Shown here: positions 8,970 to 16,485 of the stretch, piece by piece | How positions within the stretch are numbered: position 1 is the stretch's first letter | Layout of the letters: every line of letters starts with the position of its first letter | Assembly (NCBI GenBank): GCA_003857395.1 | Contig: RPRC01000153.1 | Span: 1-16,485, forward strand | Length of the DNA: 16,485 nucleotides | Direction of reading: 5' to 3' | Source of the DNA: Geobacter sp. | Lineage (GTDB): Bacteria; Desulfobacterota; Desulfuromonadia; Geobacterales; Geobacteraceae | Made by a program: the position numbers and the translations under genes | The notes under the pieces: generated by a model | What the model was told of the DNA's origin: nothing | Database searches by the model: none | What the model saw: only the letters and a program-made list of their open reading frames with translations

Positions 8970-11900
8970 TTGGAAGATTTTTTCAGTTTTTTCGAGAAAC
9001 CTAAGGATCCGTTGCATTTCTCGGCCATACGCATTTCTATTTCATCTCCCGAGAAGATCAGGGAACGTTCTTTTGGTGAAGTTAAGAAACCCGAAACGAT
9101 AAATTATCGTACCTTTAAGCCAGAACGCGATGGCCTATTCTGTGCTAAAATATTCGGTCCTACCAAGGATTATGAATGTAATTGCGGGAAGTACAAGCGC
9201 ATGAAGCACAGAGGAATCGTCTGTGAAAAGTGCGGAGTTGAAGTAATCCCGTCAAAGGTACGTCGGGAGCGACTTGGTCATATAGACCTTGCAACCCCGG
9301 TTGCCCATATCTGGTTTCTTCGTTCCCTTCCCTCACGAATAGGGAACCTTTTGGATATCTCCCTGAAGGACTTGGAAAAAGTACTCTATTTCGAAGCGTA
9401 TGCCGTTACTGACCCGAGAAATACCGGGCTCATTATCGGTGAGGTGCTGAGTGAAGATCGCTATCAAAAGCTTAAAGACGAATTTGCCGGTGATTTCGAG
9501 GCCGGTATGGGTGCAGCAGCGGTACGTGTCTGCCTGAAAGCCCTTGATCTTGACAGTTTGTCGGTCCAATTGCGTACCGAGATGATCGATGCCACGAGTG
9601 AGGCAAAAAGAAAGAAGATTGCTAAAAGACTCAAGGTTGTCGACGCTTTTAAAGCATCAGGTAATAGGCCTGAATGGATGATCCTGGAGTGCATTCCCGT
9701 TTTGCCTCCTGAGTTACGCCCTCTTGTGCCGCTCGACGGGGGAAGGTTTGCAACGTCTGACCTTAATGACCTCTATCGCAGGGTAATCAACAGGAATAAT
9801 CGCTTGAAGCGTTTGATGGAGCTACAGGCTCCTGAAGTAATTATCCGAAATGAAAAAAGGATGCTGCAAGAAGCCGTTGATGCTCTGTTTGATAATGGGC
9901 GTCGTGGTAGGGCTATTGCTGGTCCGAACAAGAGACCCTTGAAATCCCTTTCGGATATGCTGAAGGGTAAATCTGGCCGCTTTCGCCAAAACCTCCTTGG
10001 AAAGCGTGTGGACTACTCCGGCCGATCTGTTATCGTTGTCGGTCCTGAACTTCGGCTACATCAATGCGGACTTCCCAAGAAGATGGCGCTCGAGCTCTTT
10101 AAGCCGTTTATCTACAACAAACTTGAAGAACGTGGATTTGTAACCACGATCAAAAGCGCAAAGAAAATGGTGGAAAAGGAACGCCCGGAAGTATGGGATG
10201 TTCTGGAAGAGGTAATCAAGGAGCATCCGGTAATGCTGAACCGTGCTCCTACCCTGCATCGTCTTGGTATCCAGGCGTTTGAGCCGGTTCTTATTGAAGG
10301 AAAGGCAATTCAGCTTCATCCCCTTGTGTGTACTGCCTTTAACGCCGACTTTGACGGCGACCAGATGGCAGTCCATCTGCCACTTTCCATCGAGAGTCAG
10401 GTGGAAGCGCGCGTTTTGATGATGAGCACCAATAACATTCTTTCACCAGCGAACGGCAAGCCAATTATTGTGCCTTCCCAGGATATGGTTCTTGGTATTT
10501 ATTATATGACCCGCGACAAGTACTTTGCGGAGGGTGAGGGAAAGATTCTCGCATCACCCACAGAGGTTCGTATGGCGTATGATGCCGGTGAACTTGACAT
10601 CCATGCGCGGATAAAGGTGCGGATGCGGAATCTCGCGTCTGATGAAAAAACGCAAATAGTAGAAACAACAACAGGACGGATTCTTCTCAGGGAAATACTT
10701 CCGGAAAACGTTCCTTTCTCGGCCATTAACAAGGTAATGACAAAAAAGGAGCTCACGAACCTCGTTGATGTCTGTTACCGCCTGGCTGGCAACAAAGATA
10801 CCGTTATTCTTGCGGATAAGCTGAAAGAGATTGGTTTCCGCTATTCAACTGAGGCCGGCATTTCCATCTGTATTGATGATATGGTAATCCCTGACGGAAA
10901 ACCGCTAATCATCGAAAAGGCAACCGATGAAGTAAAGGAAATCCAGAATCAGTATACGGAAGGCCTTATTACCGATGGTGAGCGGTACAACAAGGTTATT
11001 GACATCTGGGCAAAGTCGACTGAAGAGATTGCCAAAGAAATGCTTGATAATCTTTCCCGTGATACGGTTATTTCTCCCGAGGGGAAAGAAATCAAGGTAC
11101 CATCTTTTAACGCAATTCACATGATGGCTGATTCAGGCTCCAGGGGATCGGCTCAGCAGATTAGACAATTGGCAGGTATGCGCGGACTTATGGCCAAGCC
11201 ATCCGGTGAGATCATTGAAACGCCGATTACCGCTAATTTTCGTGAAGGATTGACGGTTCTGCAGTATTTTATTTCTACACACGGTGCCCGTAAGGGTCTT
11301 GCGGATACTGCACTCAAAACTGCTAACTCAGGTTACCTGACTCGTAGATTGGTCGATGTTGCGCAGGATGCAATTATTACAGAGGTTGACTGTGGTACTA
11401 TTGATGGTCTGCTTGTTTCATCACTGACCGAAGGTGGTGAGATAATAGAACATATCGGTGACCGCATTCTGGGTAGAGTTGCACTCGACGATATCCTTGA
11501 TCCTGTTACCGATGAGATCCTGGTTCCTGCCAATATAGAAATAGACGAAACACTTGTTGCTAAAATTGAAGAAGCAGGTTTGGAAAAAGTCAAAATCCGT
11601 TCCGTACTTACCTGTCAGAGCAAGCGTGGAATCTGCGCGAAATGCTATGGACGTGACTTGTCAAGAGGCCACCTCGTTAACCTTGGTGAGGCAGTTGGCG
11701 TTATCGCTGCTCAATCTATCGGCGAGCCTGGCACACAGCTTACCATGCGGACGTTCCATATTGGTGGCACTGCCTCACGACACGCTGAGCAGACATCGCT
11801 TGAGTCACGAAACGAAGGGGTAGTTAAGTTTATCAACATTAATAGTGTTACAACCGCTGACGGAAATTATATTGTAATGAACCGTAACGGTGAACTGGCA

Positions 11901-13109
11901 ATTGTTGATGAAACCGGCCGCGAGCGGGAGAAATACTCTGTCGTTTATGGTGCAAAAATCAAGGTGGCTCCTGGCGCGCAAGTCAAGGCGGGCGCGTCTA
12001 TTGCTGAATGGGACCCGTATACCATGCCTATTCTTACGGAGGTCACCGGTCGGATCAAATTTGGCGACATCATTGAAGGTGTTACTGTTGAAGAGCAAGT
12101 CGACGAGGTTACAGGCTTGTCCCGTAAGGTCATTATCGAATCTCGAGATGCTGACAAGAGGCCGCGAATCGCCATAAAGGACGATTCTGGCAAAACAGTA
12201 AAGACCCTGGAAAGTGCTGTTGGTCGTTATTTCCTCCCTGTGGGAGCAAATATTTCGGTCCAAGAAGAATCCTACGTGAATGCTGGTGACATTATAGCAA
12301 AAATACCGCGTGAAACGACGAAGACGAAAGATATCACGGGCGGCCTTCCGCGAGTTGCAGAGCTCTTTGAGGCACGCAAACCCAAAGACTATGCTGTTAT
12401 TTCCGAAATTGATGGTGCTGTATCGTACGGTAAGGATGCAAAGGGTAAACGAAAAGTTGTCGTAACTCCAGAACAGGGTGAGGCAAAAGAGTATCTCATA
12501 CCTAAGGGTAAACACATAAGTGTACATGAAGGTGATTATGTAAGGGCAGGAGAGGCTCTGATGGATGGCTCCTCCAACCCTCATGATATCCTCAGGGTAA
12601 TGGGTGTAAAAGAGCTCGCTAAATATCTGGTTGATGAGGTTCAGGAAGTATACCGGCTACAAGGCGTCAAAATCAATGACAAGCACATTGAGACCATTGT
12701 CCGCCAGATGCTTCGGCGTGTGCGAATCAAAGACGTTGGAGAGACAAGTTTCTTGATCGATGATCAGTTAGAGAGAAGTATGTTTGAGGAAGAAAATGAG
12801 AGAGTGCTTGCCGGCGGCGGCAAACCGGCGATGGCTGAACCGCTTCTGCTGGGTATTACGAAAGCATCACTTTCCACCGAGTCATTTATTTCAGCCGCAT
12901 CCTTTCAGGAGACAACAAAAGTCTTGACACAGGCAGCCATTGAAGGTAAGGTTGACAACCTTCGTGGTCTGAAAGAGAACGTAATAATGGGTCGACTGAT
13001 ACCTGCAGGGACAGGCCTTGCAAGATATCGGAATCTTAAGCTTATAGTTGAAAACGAGCGCGAGATTGAGACGGTGGGCCAAGAAGAAAATATAGAACAA
13101 ATCAGCTAA
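8970..13109 (+). CDS. rpoC: DNA-directed RNA polymerase subunit beta'
   Basis: The beta' subunit holds the catalytic magnesium. From TTG 8970 the protein is 1379 residues and begins with EDFFSFF after the initiator, matching the family start. The first zinc site is C70, C72, C85, C88. The catalytic NADFDGD motif has D460, D462 and D464, all with E. coli numbering. The second zinc site is C808, C882, C889, C892. The trigger loop [10 protein letters not shown] carries M926 and H930. An insertion of about 180 residues (about 937-1118) splits the trigger loop and corresponds to SI3 of proteobacteria; the chain resumes at [20 protein letters not shown]. No truncation or frameshift is seen. TTG lies 8 bases after a perfect AAGGAGG, which should offset the weak start codon. 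Confidence 0.98.
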   Translation: MEDFFSFFEKPKDPLHFSAIRISISSPEKIRERSFGEVKKPETINYRTFKPERDGLFCAKIFGPTKDYECNCGKYKRMKHRGIVCEKCGVEVIPSKVRRERLGHIDLATPVAHIWFLRSLPSRIGNLLDISLKDLEKVLYFEAYAVTDPRNTGLIIGEVLSEDRYQKLKDEFAGDFEAGMGAAAVRVCLKALDLDSLSVQLRTEMIDATSEAKRKKIAKRLKVVDAFKASGNRPEWMILECIPVLPPELRPLVPLDGGRFATSDLNDLYRRVINRNNRLKRLMELQAPEVIIRNEKRMLQEAVDALFDNGRRGRAIAGPNKRPLKSLSDMLKGKSGRFRQNLLGKRVDYSGRSVIVVGPELRLHQCGLPKKMALELFKPFIYNKLEERGFVTTIKSAKKMVEKERPEVWDVLEEVIKEHPVMLNRAPTLHRLGIQAFEPVLIEGKAIQLHPLVCTAFNADFDGDQMAVHLPLSIESQVEARVLMMSTNNILSPANGKPIIVPSQDMVLGIYYMTRDKYFAEGEGKILASPTEVRMAYDAGELDIHARIKVRMRNLASDEKTQIVETTTGRILLREILPENVPFSAINKVMTKKELTNLVDVCYRLAGNKDTVILADKLKEIGFRYSTEAGISICIDDMVIPDGKPLIIEKATDEVKEIQNQYTEGLITDGERYNKVIDIWAKSTEEIAKEMLDNLSRDTVISPEGKEIKVPSFNAIHMMADSGSRGSAQQIRQLAGMRGLMAKPSGEIIETPITANFREGLTVLQYFISTHGARKGLADTALKTANSGYLTRRLVDVAQDAIITEVDCGTIDGLLVSSLTEGGEIIEHIGDRILGRVALDDILDPVTDEILVPANIEIDETLVAKIEEAGLEKVKIRSVLTCQSKRGICAKCYGRDLSRGHLVNLGEAVGVIAAQSIGEPGTQLTMRTFHIGGTASRHAEQTSLESRNEGVVKFININSVTTADGNYIVMNRNGELAIVDETGREREKYSVVYGAKIKVAPGAQVKAGASIAEWDPYTMPILTEVTGRIKFGDIIEGVTVEEQVDEVTGLSRKVIIESRDADKRPRIAIKDDSGKTVKTLESAVGRYFLPVGANISVQEESYVNAGDIIAKIPRETTKTKDITGGLPRVAELFEARKPKDYAVISEIDGAVSYGKDAKGKRKVVVTPEQGEAKEYLIPKGKHISVHEGDYVRAGEALMDGSSNPHDILRVMGVKELAKYLVDEVQEVYRLQGVKINDKHIETIVRQMLRRVRIKDVGETSFLIDDQLERSMFEEENERVLAGGGKPAMAEPLLLGITKASLSTESFISAASFQETTKVLTQAAIEGKVDNLRGLKENVIMGRLIPAGTGLARYRNLKLIVENEREIETVGQEENIEQIS

Positions 13110-13136
13110 GAGAATAGGTTTTTGCAAGAAAAAAGC

Positions 13137-13165
13137 TTGACAAGAACATGTTATTTTGATATTTT
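13137..13165 (+). promoter_or_regulatory. Sigma-70-type promoter of the str operon
   Basis: A perfect -35 box TTGACA (13137-13142) is followed after 17 bases by TATTTT (13160-13165), four of six matches to the -10 consensus. An A6 tract (13129-13134) just upstream resembles an UP element. Transcription would start near 13172, leaving a leader of about 65 bases before rpsL. This lies in the 128-base gap after rpoC, where no convincing intrinsic terminator is visible, so the str genes may receive both read-through and new initiation. Confidence 0.75.
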
Positions 13166-13237
13166 TGTCCGGTTTTCGCTTCTGTCGAAGGCTATGTTCT
13201 TCGCCCAGATATTGCTGTATTTAGGAGATAATTGCTA

Positions 13238-13609
13238 ATGCCAACCATAAATCAGTTGATACGCATCGGTAGGGAAAGTAAGAAAGATAAATCTACAGCT
13301 CCGGCGCTTAAGTGCTGTCCTCAAAAGAGGGGGGTTTGTACGAGGGTTTATACTACTACCCCGAAAAAGCCAAACTCGGCACTCAGGAAGGTCGCGAGGG
13401 TCCGGCTGACTAACGGGCTGGAAGTCACCTCGTATATTCCGGGTGTTGGCCATAACTTGCAAGAGCATTCCGTTGTGCTGATCAGGGGTGGTAGGGTTAA
13501 GGACCTTCCTGGTGTGCGCTATCATATTGTTCGTGGGACACTCGATTCTGTCGGTGTTAAAGATAGGAAGCAGGGTCGTTCCAAGTACGGTACAAAGAGA
13601 CCGAAGTAA
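13238..13609 (+). CDS. rpsL: Ribosomal protein S12 (uS12)
   Basis: S12 sits at the decoding centre of the 30S subunit and tunes tRNA selection accuracy. The 123 residues begin with the conserved MPTINQLIR and contain [13 protein letters not shown] and [13 protein letters not shown]. Counting Met, the lysines K43 and K88 associated with streptomycin resistance are unchanged, and D89 is the residue modified by RimO in E. coli. ATG 13238 follows AGGAG (13223-13227). The frame extends two codons up to a TTG (13232), but the ATG fits the family start. It is the first gene of the str operon, with rpsG 22 bases downstream. Confidence 0.98.
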   Translation: MPTINQLIRIGRESKKDKSTAPALKCCPQKRGVCTRVYTTTPKKPNSALRKVARVRLTNGLEVTSYIPGVGHNLQEHSVVLIRGGRVKDLPGVRYHIVRGTLDSVGVKDRKQGRSKYGTKRPK

Positions 13610-13631
13610 AGAGCTGAAGTGAGAGGTTGAT

Positions 13632-14102
13632 ATGCCCAGGAGAAGAGAAGTAGCTAAGCGAGTCATTTTGCCTGATCCCAAGTACGCAGATAGAGTTGTG
13701 GCAAAGCTCATAAACATTTTGATGTCGGATGGGAAAAAAAGTACAGCTGAGAGGGCTTTGTATGGAGCTCTTGAATTGGTTGCCAAGAGAACAAGTGAGG
13801 ATCCTATAAAGGTTTTCAAGAAGTCGCTTGACAATATTCGACCAGTGCTTGAAGTCAAGTCGCGTCGTGTGGGCGGCTCAACGTATCAGGTTCCTGTGGA
13901 GATCCGGGCGGAGAGAAGGACGTCACTTGCGATGCGCTGGTTAGTGAAGTATGCGGATGCCAGGGCAGAAAAGACCTTGACGGACAAGTTGGCTGGCGAG
14001 ATTGTTGATGCGTACAATAATCGTGGTTCTGCTGTTAAGAAGCGCGAAGATACACATAAGATGGCTGAAGCGAACAGGGCATTTGCTCACTACCGCTGGT
14101 AG
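13632..14102 (+). CDS. rpsG: Ribosomal protein S7 (uS7)
   Basis: S7 nucleates assembly of the 30S head by binding the 3' major domain of 16S rRNA and contacts E-site tRNA. The 156 residues are the standard short form. The start [18 protein letters not shown], the central [18 protein letters not shown] beta hairpin and the end of the chain, [12 protein letters not shown], are typical. ATG 13632 follows AGAGGT (13622-13627) closely. In E. coli S7 represses the operon by binding a roughly 100-base rpsL-rpsG gap; here the gap is only 22 bases, so that form of control is unlikely. Confidence 0.98.
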   Translation: MPRRREVAKRVILPDPKYADRVVAKLINILMSDGKKSTAERALYGALELVAKRTSEDPIKVFKKSLDNIRPVLEVKSRRVGGSTYQVPVEIRAERRTSLAMRWLVKYADARAEKTLTDKLAGEIVDAYNNRGSAVKKREDTHKMAEANRAFAHYRW

Positions 14103-14135
14103 TTTTATTATAGATTTGTCCTTGAGGAGTTTTTT

Positions 14136-16214
14136 GTGGCACGTTTAGTACCTTTAGAGAAAACGCGAAATATTGGTATAATGGCGCATATTGATGCGGG
14201 GAAGACGACAACTACAGAGCGTATTCTTTACTATACCGGTGTATCTCATAAAATTGGTGAGGTCCATGACGGGACCGCTACCATGGACTGGATGGAGCAG
14301 GAGCAGGAAAGGGGGATTACAATCACCTCCGCTGCGACAACCTGTTCATGGAAAGATCATCGAATAAATATTATTGATACTCCGGGCCACGTGGATTTTA
14401 CAATTGAAGTTGAGCGCTCTTTGCGTGTGCTTGATGGTGCAGTTGCTGTATTCTGTTCGGTTGGCGGTGTTGAGCCGCAATCTGAAACAGTTTGGAGACA
14501 AGCTGATAAGTATCATGTCCCCAGGATTGCCTTTATAAACAAAATGGATCGTGTTGGTGCTGACTTTTTTCGTGGTGTAGCCATGATAAAGGATCGTTTG
14601 AAGGCCAACCCCGTGCCTATACAGCTTCCGATTGGTAAGGAAGAAAATTTTGTCGGTGTCATTGATCTTGTTGACATGAAAGCGATTATATGGGATGACG
14701 AGTCGCTTGGTGCAAGCTTTAAAGTTACAGAGATCCCGGAATCAGAGCTAGACCTTGCTGTTGAGTATAGAGAGAAACTGATTGAAGAGTTGTCAGGCAA
14801 CGATGATGCTTTGATGGCTAAGTATCTTGCGGGGGAGGAGTTAACTGTTGCTGAGATTCGCTCAGCTATCAGAATCAGCACGATAAATATTCAGATCTGC
14901 CCAGTTATCTGCGGTTCAGCATTTAAAAACAAGGGTGTTCAGAATCTTCTTGACGCTGTTATCGACTATATGCCAGCCCCGACCGACATTCCTCCTATTA
15001 CCGGTGTTGTGGAAGGATCGGATGAGCCGGTTACTAGGGAAGCCTCGGATGATGCGCCTTTTTCTGCGCTGGCTTTCAAGATTATGACCGATCCGTTCGT
15101 TGGTCAGCTTTGTTTCTTCAGGGTCTATTCCGGCTTTATATCCGCTGGCTCGTATGTGTATAATTCGACAAAGGGCAAGAAGGAGCGCATTGGTCGAATC
15201 CTTCAAATGCATGCCAATAAGCGAGAAGAAATCAAGGAAGTTCGTGCTGGCGATATTGCTGCAGCCGTTGGCCTGAAAAGCACGACAACTGGTGATACTC
15301 TCTGCGACGACAATAAGCCGGTTATTCTTGAATCGATAGAATTTCCTGAACCAGTTATATCTATTGCGATTGAGCCAAAGACAAAAGCCGACCAGGAAAA
15401 ACTTGGCTTGAGTCTGCAAAAGCTTGCCAGCGAAGATCCCTCTTTCCGTGTAAGGACTGATGAAGAAACTGGTCAAACAATTCTATCTGGTATGGGCGAG
15501 TTGCATCTGGAGATCATTGTCGACCGTCTCATGCGTGAGTTCAAGGTTGAGGCAACGGTTGGTAAGCCTCAGGTTGCTTATCGCGAGACTATATCGAAGA
15601 AAGTAAAGGTTGAGGGCAAGTTTGTCAGACAGTCTGGTGGTCGTGGTCAGTTTGGCCATGTCTGGCTTGAGATTGAACCTCAGGAGCCTGGTGTCGGCTA
15701 TGAGTTTGTTGATGCCATTAAGGGTGGAGTCATCCCTCGCGAATATATTCCCGCAGTTGATAAGGGGATTCAGGAAGCGATGGAAAATGGCGTGCTGGCA
15801 GGTTTCCCGGTCGTTGACCTTAAAGTTTCCCTGGTTGATGGTTCTTACCATGATGTAGACTCTTCGGAAATGGCTTTCAAAATTGCCGGCTCTATTGGTT
15901 TTAAGGATGGCTGTTCGAAAGCGTCACCTGTTCTTCTTGAACCGATTATGTCGGTTGAGGTTGTGGTTCCGGAAGAGCATATGGGGGATGTAATCGGCGA
16001 TCTTAATTCTCGTCGAGGTCGCATCCTCGGCATGGAATCTAGAGCTGGTGCTCAGGTTATATCTTCTATGGTTCCTCTGGCAACCATGTTTGGTTACGCA
16101 ACCGATCTGCGTTCTGCTACCCAGGGCAGGGCAACATATACCATGACATTTGATCATTATGAGCAGGTGCCTAAGTCGGTGGCAGAAGAAATAGTCGCGA
16201 AAGTGAAAGGTTAG
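14136..16214 (+). CDS. fusA: Elongation factor G
   Basis: EF-G is the GTPase that drives translocation and, with RRF, ribosome recycling. The 692 residues are full length for the canonical EF-G. The GTPase domain carries AHIDAGKTT (residues 17-25), DTPGH (81-85) and NKMD (135-138). Domains II-V follow, including the domain IV segment [16 protein letters not shown] and the domain V segment with [15 protein letters not shown] 14136 is the start: GAGGAG (14124-14129) lies 6 bases upstream and [22 protein letters not shown] fits the family. It lies 33 bases after rpsG and 28 before tuf. Confidence 0.98.
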   Translation: MARLVPLEKTRNIGIMAHIDAGKTTTTERILYYTGVSHKIGEVHDGTATMDWMEQEQERGITITSAATTCSWKDHRINIIDTPGHVDFTIEVERSLRVLDGAVAVFCSVGGVEPQSETVWRQADKYHVPRIAFINKMDRVGADFFRGVAMIKDRLKANPVPIQLPIGKEENFVGVIDLVDMKAIIWDDESLGASFKVTEIPESELDLAVEYREKLIEELSGNDDALMAKYLAGEELTVAEIRSAIRISTINIQICPVICGSAFKNKGVQNLLDAVIDYMPAPTDIPPITGVVEGSDEPVTREASDDAPFSALAFKIMTDPFVGQLCFFRVYSGFISAGSYVYNSTKGKKERIGRILQMHANKREEIKEVRAGDIAAAVGLKSTTTGDTLCDDNKPVILESIEFPEPVISIAIEPKTKADQEKLGLSLQKLASEDPSFRVRTDEETGQTILSGMGELHLEIIVDRLMREFKVEATVGKPQVAYRETISKKVKVEGKFVRQSGGRGQFGHVWLEIEPQEPGVGYEFVDAIKGGVIPREYIPAVDKGIQEAMENGVLAGFPVVDLKVSLVDGSYHDVDSSEMAFKIAGSIGFKDGCSKASPVLLEPIMSVEVVVPEEHMGDVIGDLNSRRGRILGMESRAGAQVISSMVPLATMFGYATDLRSATQGRATYTMTFDHYEQVPKSVAEEIVAKVKG

Positions 16215-16242
16215 AGTTTCCTATACGAGGAGGGATACCAAG

Positions 16243-16485
16243 ATGGCGAAGGCGAAATTTGAGAGAACAAAGCCGCATGTAAACATAGGAACAATCGGTC
16301 ACGTTGACCATGGCAAGACAACGCTGACGGCTGCAATAACGAAAGTGTTGGCATCGAAAGGCCAGGCGGTGTACAAGTCGTTCGACCAGATCGACAATGC
16401 ACCGGAAGAGCGAGAGCGTGGTATTACTATTGCGACTGCTCACGTCGAGTACGAGACGGACAACCGGCACTATGCTCATGTTGAC
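16243..16485 (+). CDS. tuf: Elongation factor Tu, 5' part (first 81 residues)
   Basis: This is the second EF-Tu copy of the window, the one that closes the str operon. ATG 16243 follows GAGGAGGG (16227-16234) at 8 bases. The visible part starts [19 protein letters not shown] and has the P-loop GHVDHGKTT (19-27) and the switch I segment RERGITI. It is cut by the window edge after D81, the first residue of the DCPGH motif. Its last 123 bases are identical to the first 123 of the window. In known relatives rpsJ and the S10 operon follow this copy. Confidence 0.97.
   Translation, partial: MAKAKFERTKPHVNIGTIGHVDHGKTTLTAAITKVLASKGQAVYKSFDQIDNAPEERERGITIATAHVEYETDNRHYAHVD
16363..16485 (+). repeat. 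Terminal direct repeat, right copy (within tuf)
   Basis: Exact copy of bases 1-123, covering EF-Tu codons 41-81. Joining the two ends at this repeat gives a single uninterrupted 396-residue tuf frame. Confidence 0.97.

Noticed and set aside
11805..12584. 259-codon open frame on the minus strand inside rpoC
   Set aside because: It lies opposite the SI3 insertion of beta', which is coding on the + strand. The translation shows no family features.
13120..13136. Inverted TTTTT...AAAAA around 13120-13134 as an rpoC terminator
   Set aside because: The stem would be only A-T pairs with a short loop, and no T run follows. The A tract is better explained as part of the promoter.
13235..13858. 207-codon minus-strand frame across rpsL and rpsG
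   Set aside because: It spans two well-supported ribosomal protein genes and the gap between them on the other strand, with no independent support.

Overview
This window is one dense block of ribosomal and transcription housekeeping genes, all on the + strand. Gene order is tuf (3' part), rpmG, tRNA-Trp, secE, nusG, rplK, rplA, rplJ, rplL, rpoB, rpoC, rpsL, rpsG, fusA, tuf (5' part). The order (EF-Tu, L33, tRNA-Trp, secE-nusG, L11 operon, rpoBC, str operon, second EF-Tu), the C+ zinc-binding L33, the short one-helix SecE, the 396-residue EF-Tu and the large insertions in RpoB and RpoC point to a Gram-negative bacterium. I place it among the former deltaproteobacteria, most likely Desulfuromonadia (Geobacter/Desulfuromonas/Pelobacter relatives). 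That placement rests on remembered family sequences, not on a search.

Layout. 1-1071 is the end of an EF-Tu gene. 1129-2160 carries L33, tRNA-Trp, the translocase subunit SecE and the elongation factor NusG. 2249-4523 is the L11-L1-L10-L7/L12 ribosomal stalk cluster, with two structured leaders that look like the L1 and L10 autoregulatory sites. 4696-13109 is rpoB-rpoC, preceded by a hairpin that probably lowers read-through from the stalk genes, with a perfect 10-bp hairpin between the two genes. A strong sigma-70-type promoter at 13137-13165 starts the str operon (rpsL, rpsG, fusA, tuf). No gene-free stretch exceeds 300 bases. The longest are 3398-3571 (L10 leader), 4524-4695 (two hairpins), 8806-8969 (one hairpin) and 13110-13237 (promoter).

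The genes supply the ribosomal GTPase centre (L11, L10, L7/L12), its client GTPases (EF-Tu, EF-G), two proteins of the 30S subunit (S12, S7), the core RNA polymerase subunits beta and beta', and NusG. All coding regions look intact and conventional. Several start at GTG or TTG (secE, rplJ, rpoC, fusA), each with a strong ribosome binding site.

The most notable feature is structural. The last 123 bases (16363-16485) are identical to the first 123 (1-123), inside EF-Tu, and joining the ends gives one perfect 396-codon tuf. The sequence therefore looks circular, but the simplest reading is a chromosomal segment lying between two direct tuf copies and closed by assembly through the repeat. I found no defence system, mobile element, CRISPR array or other novel system here.
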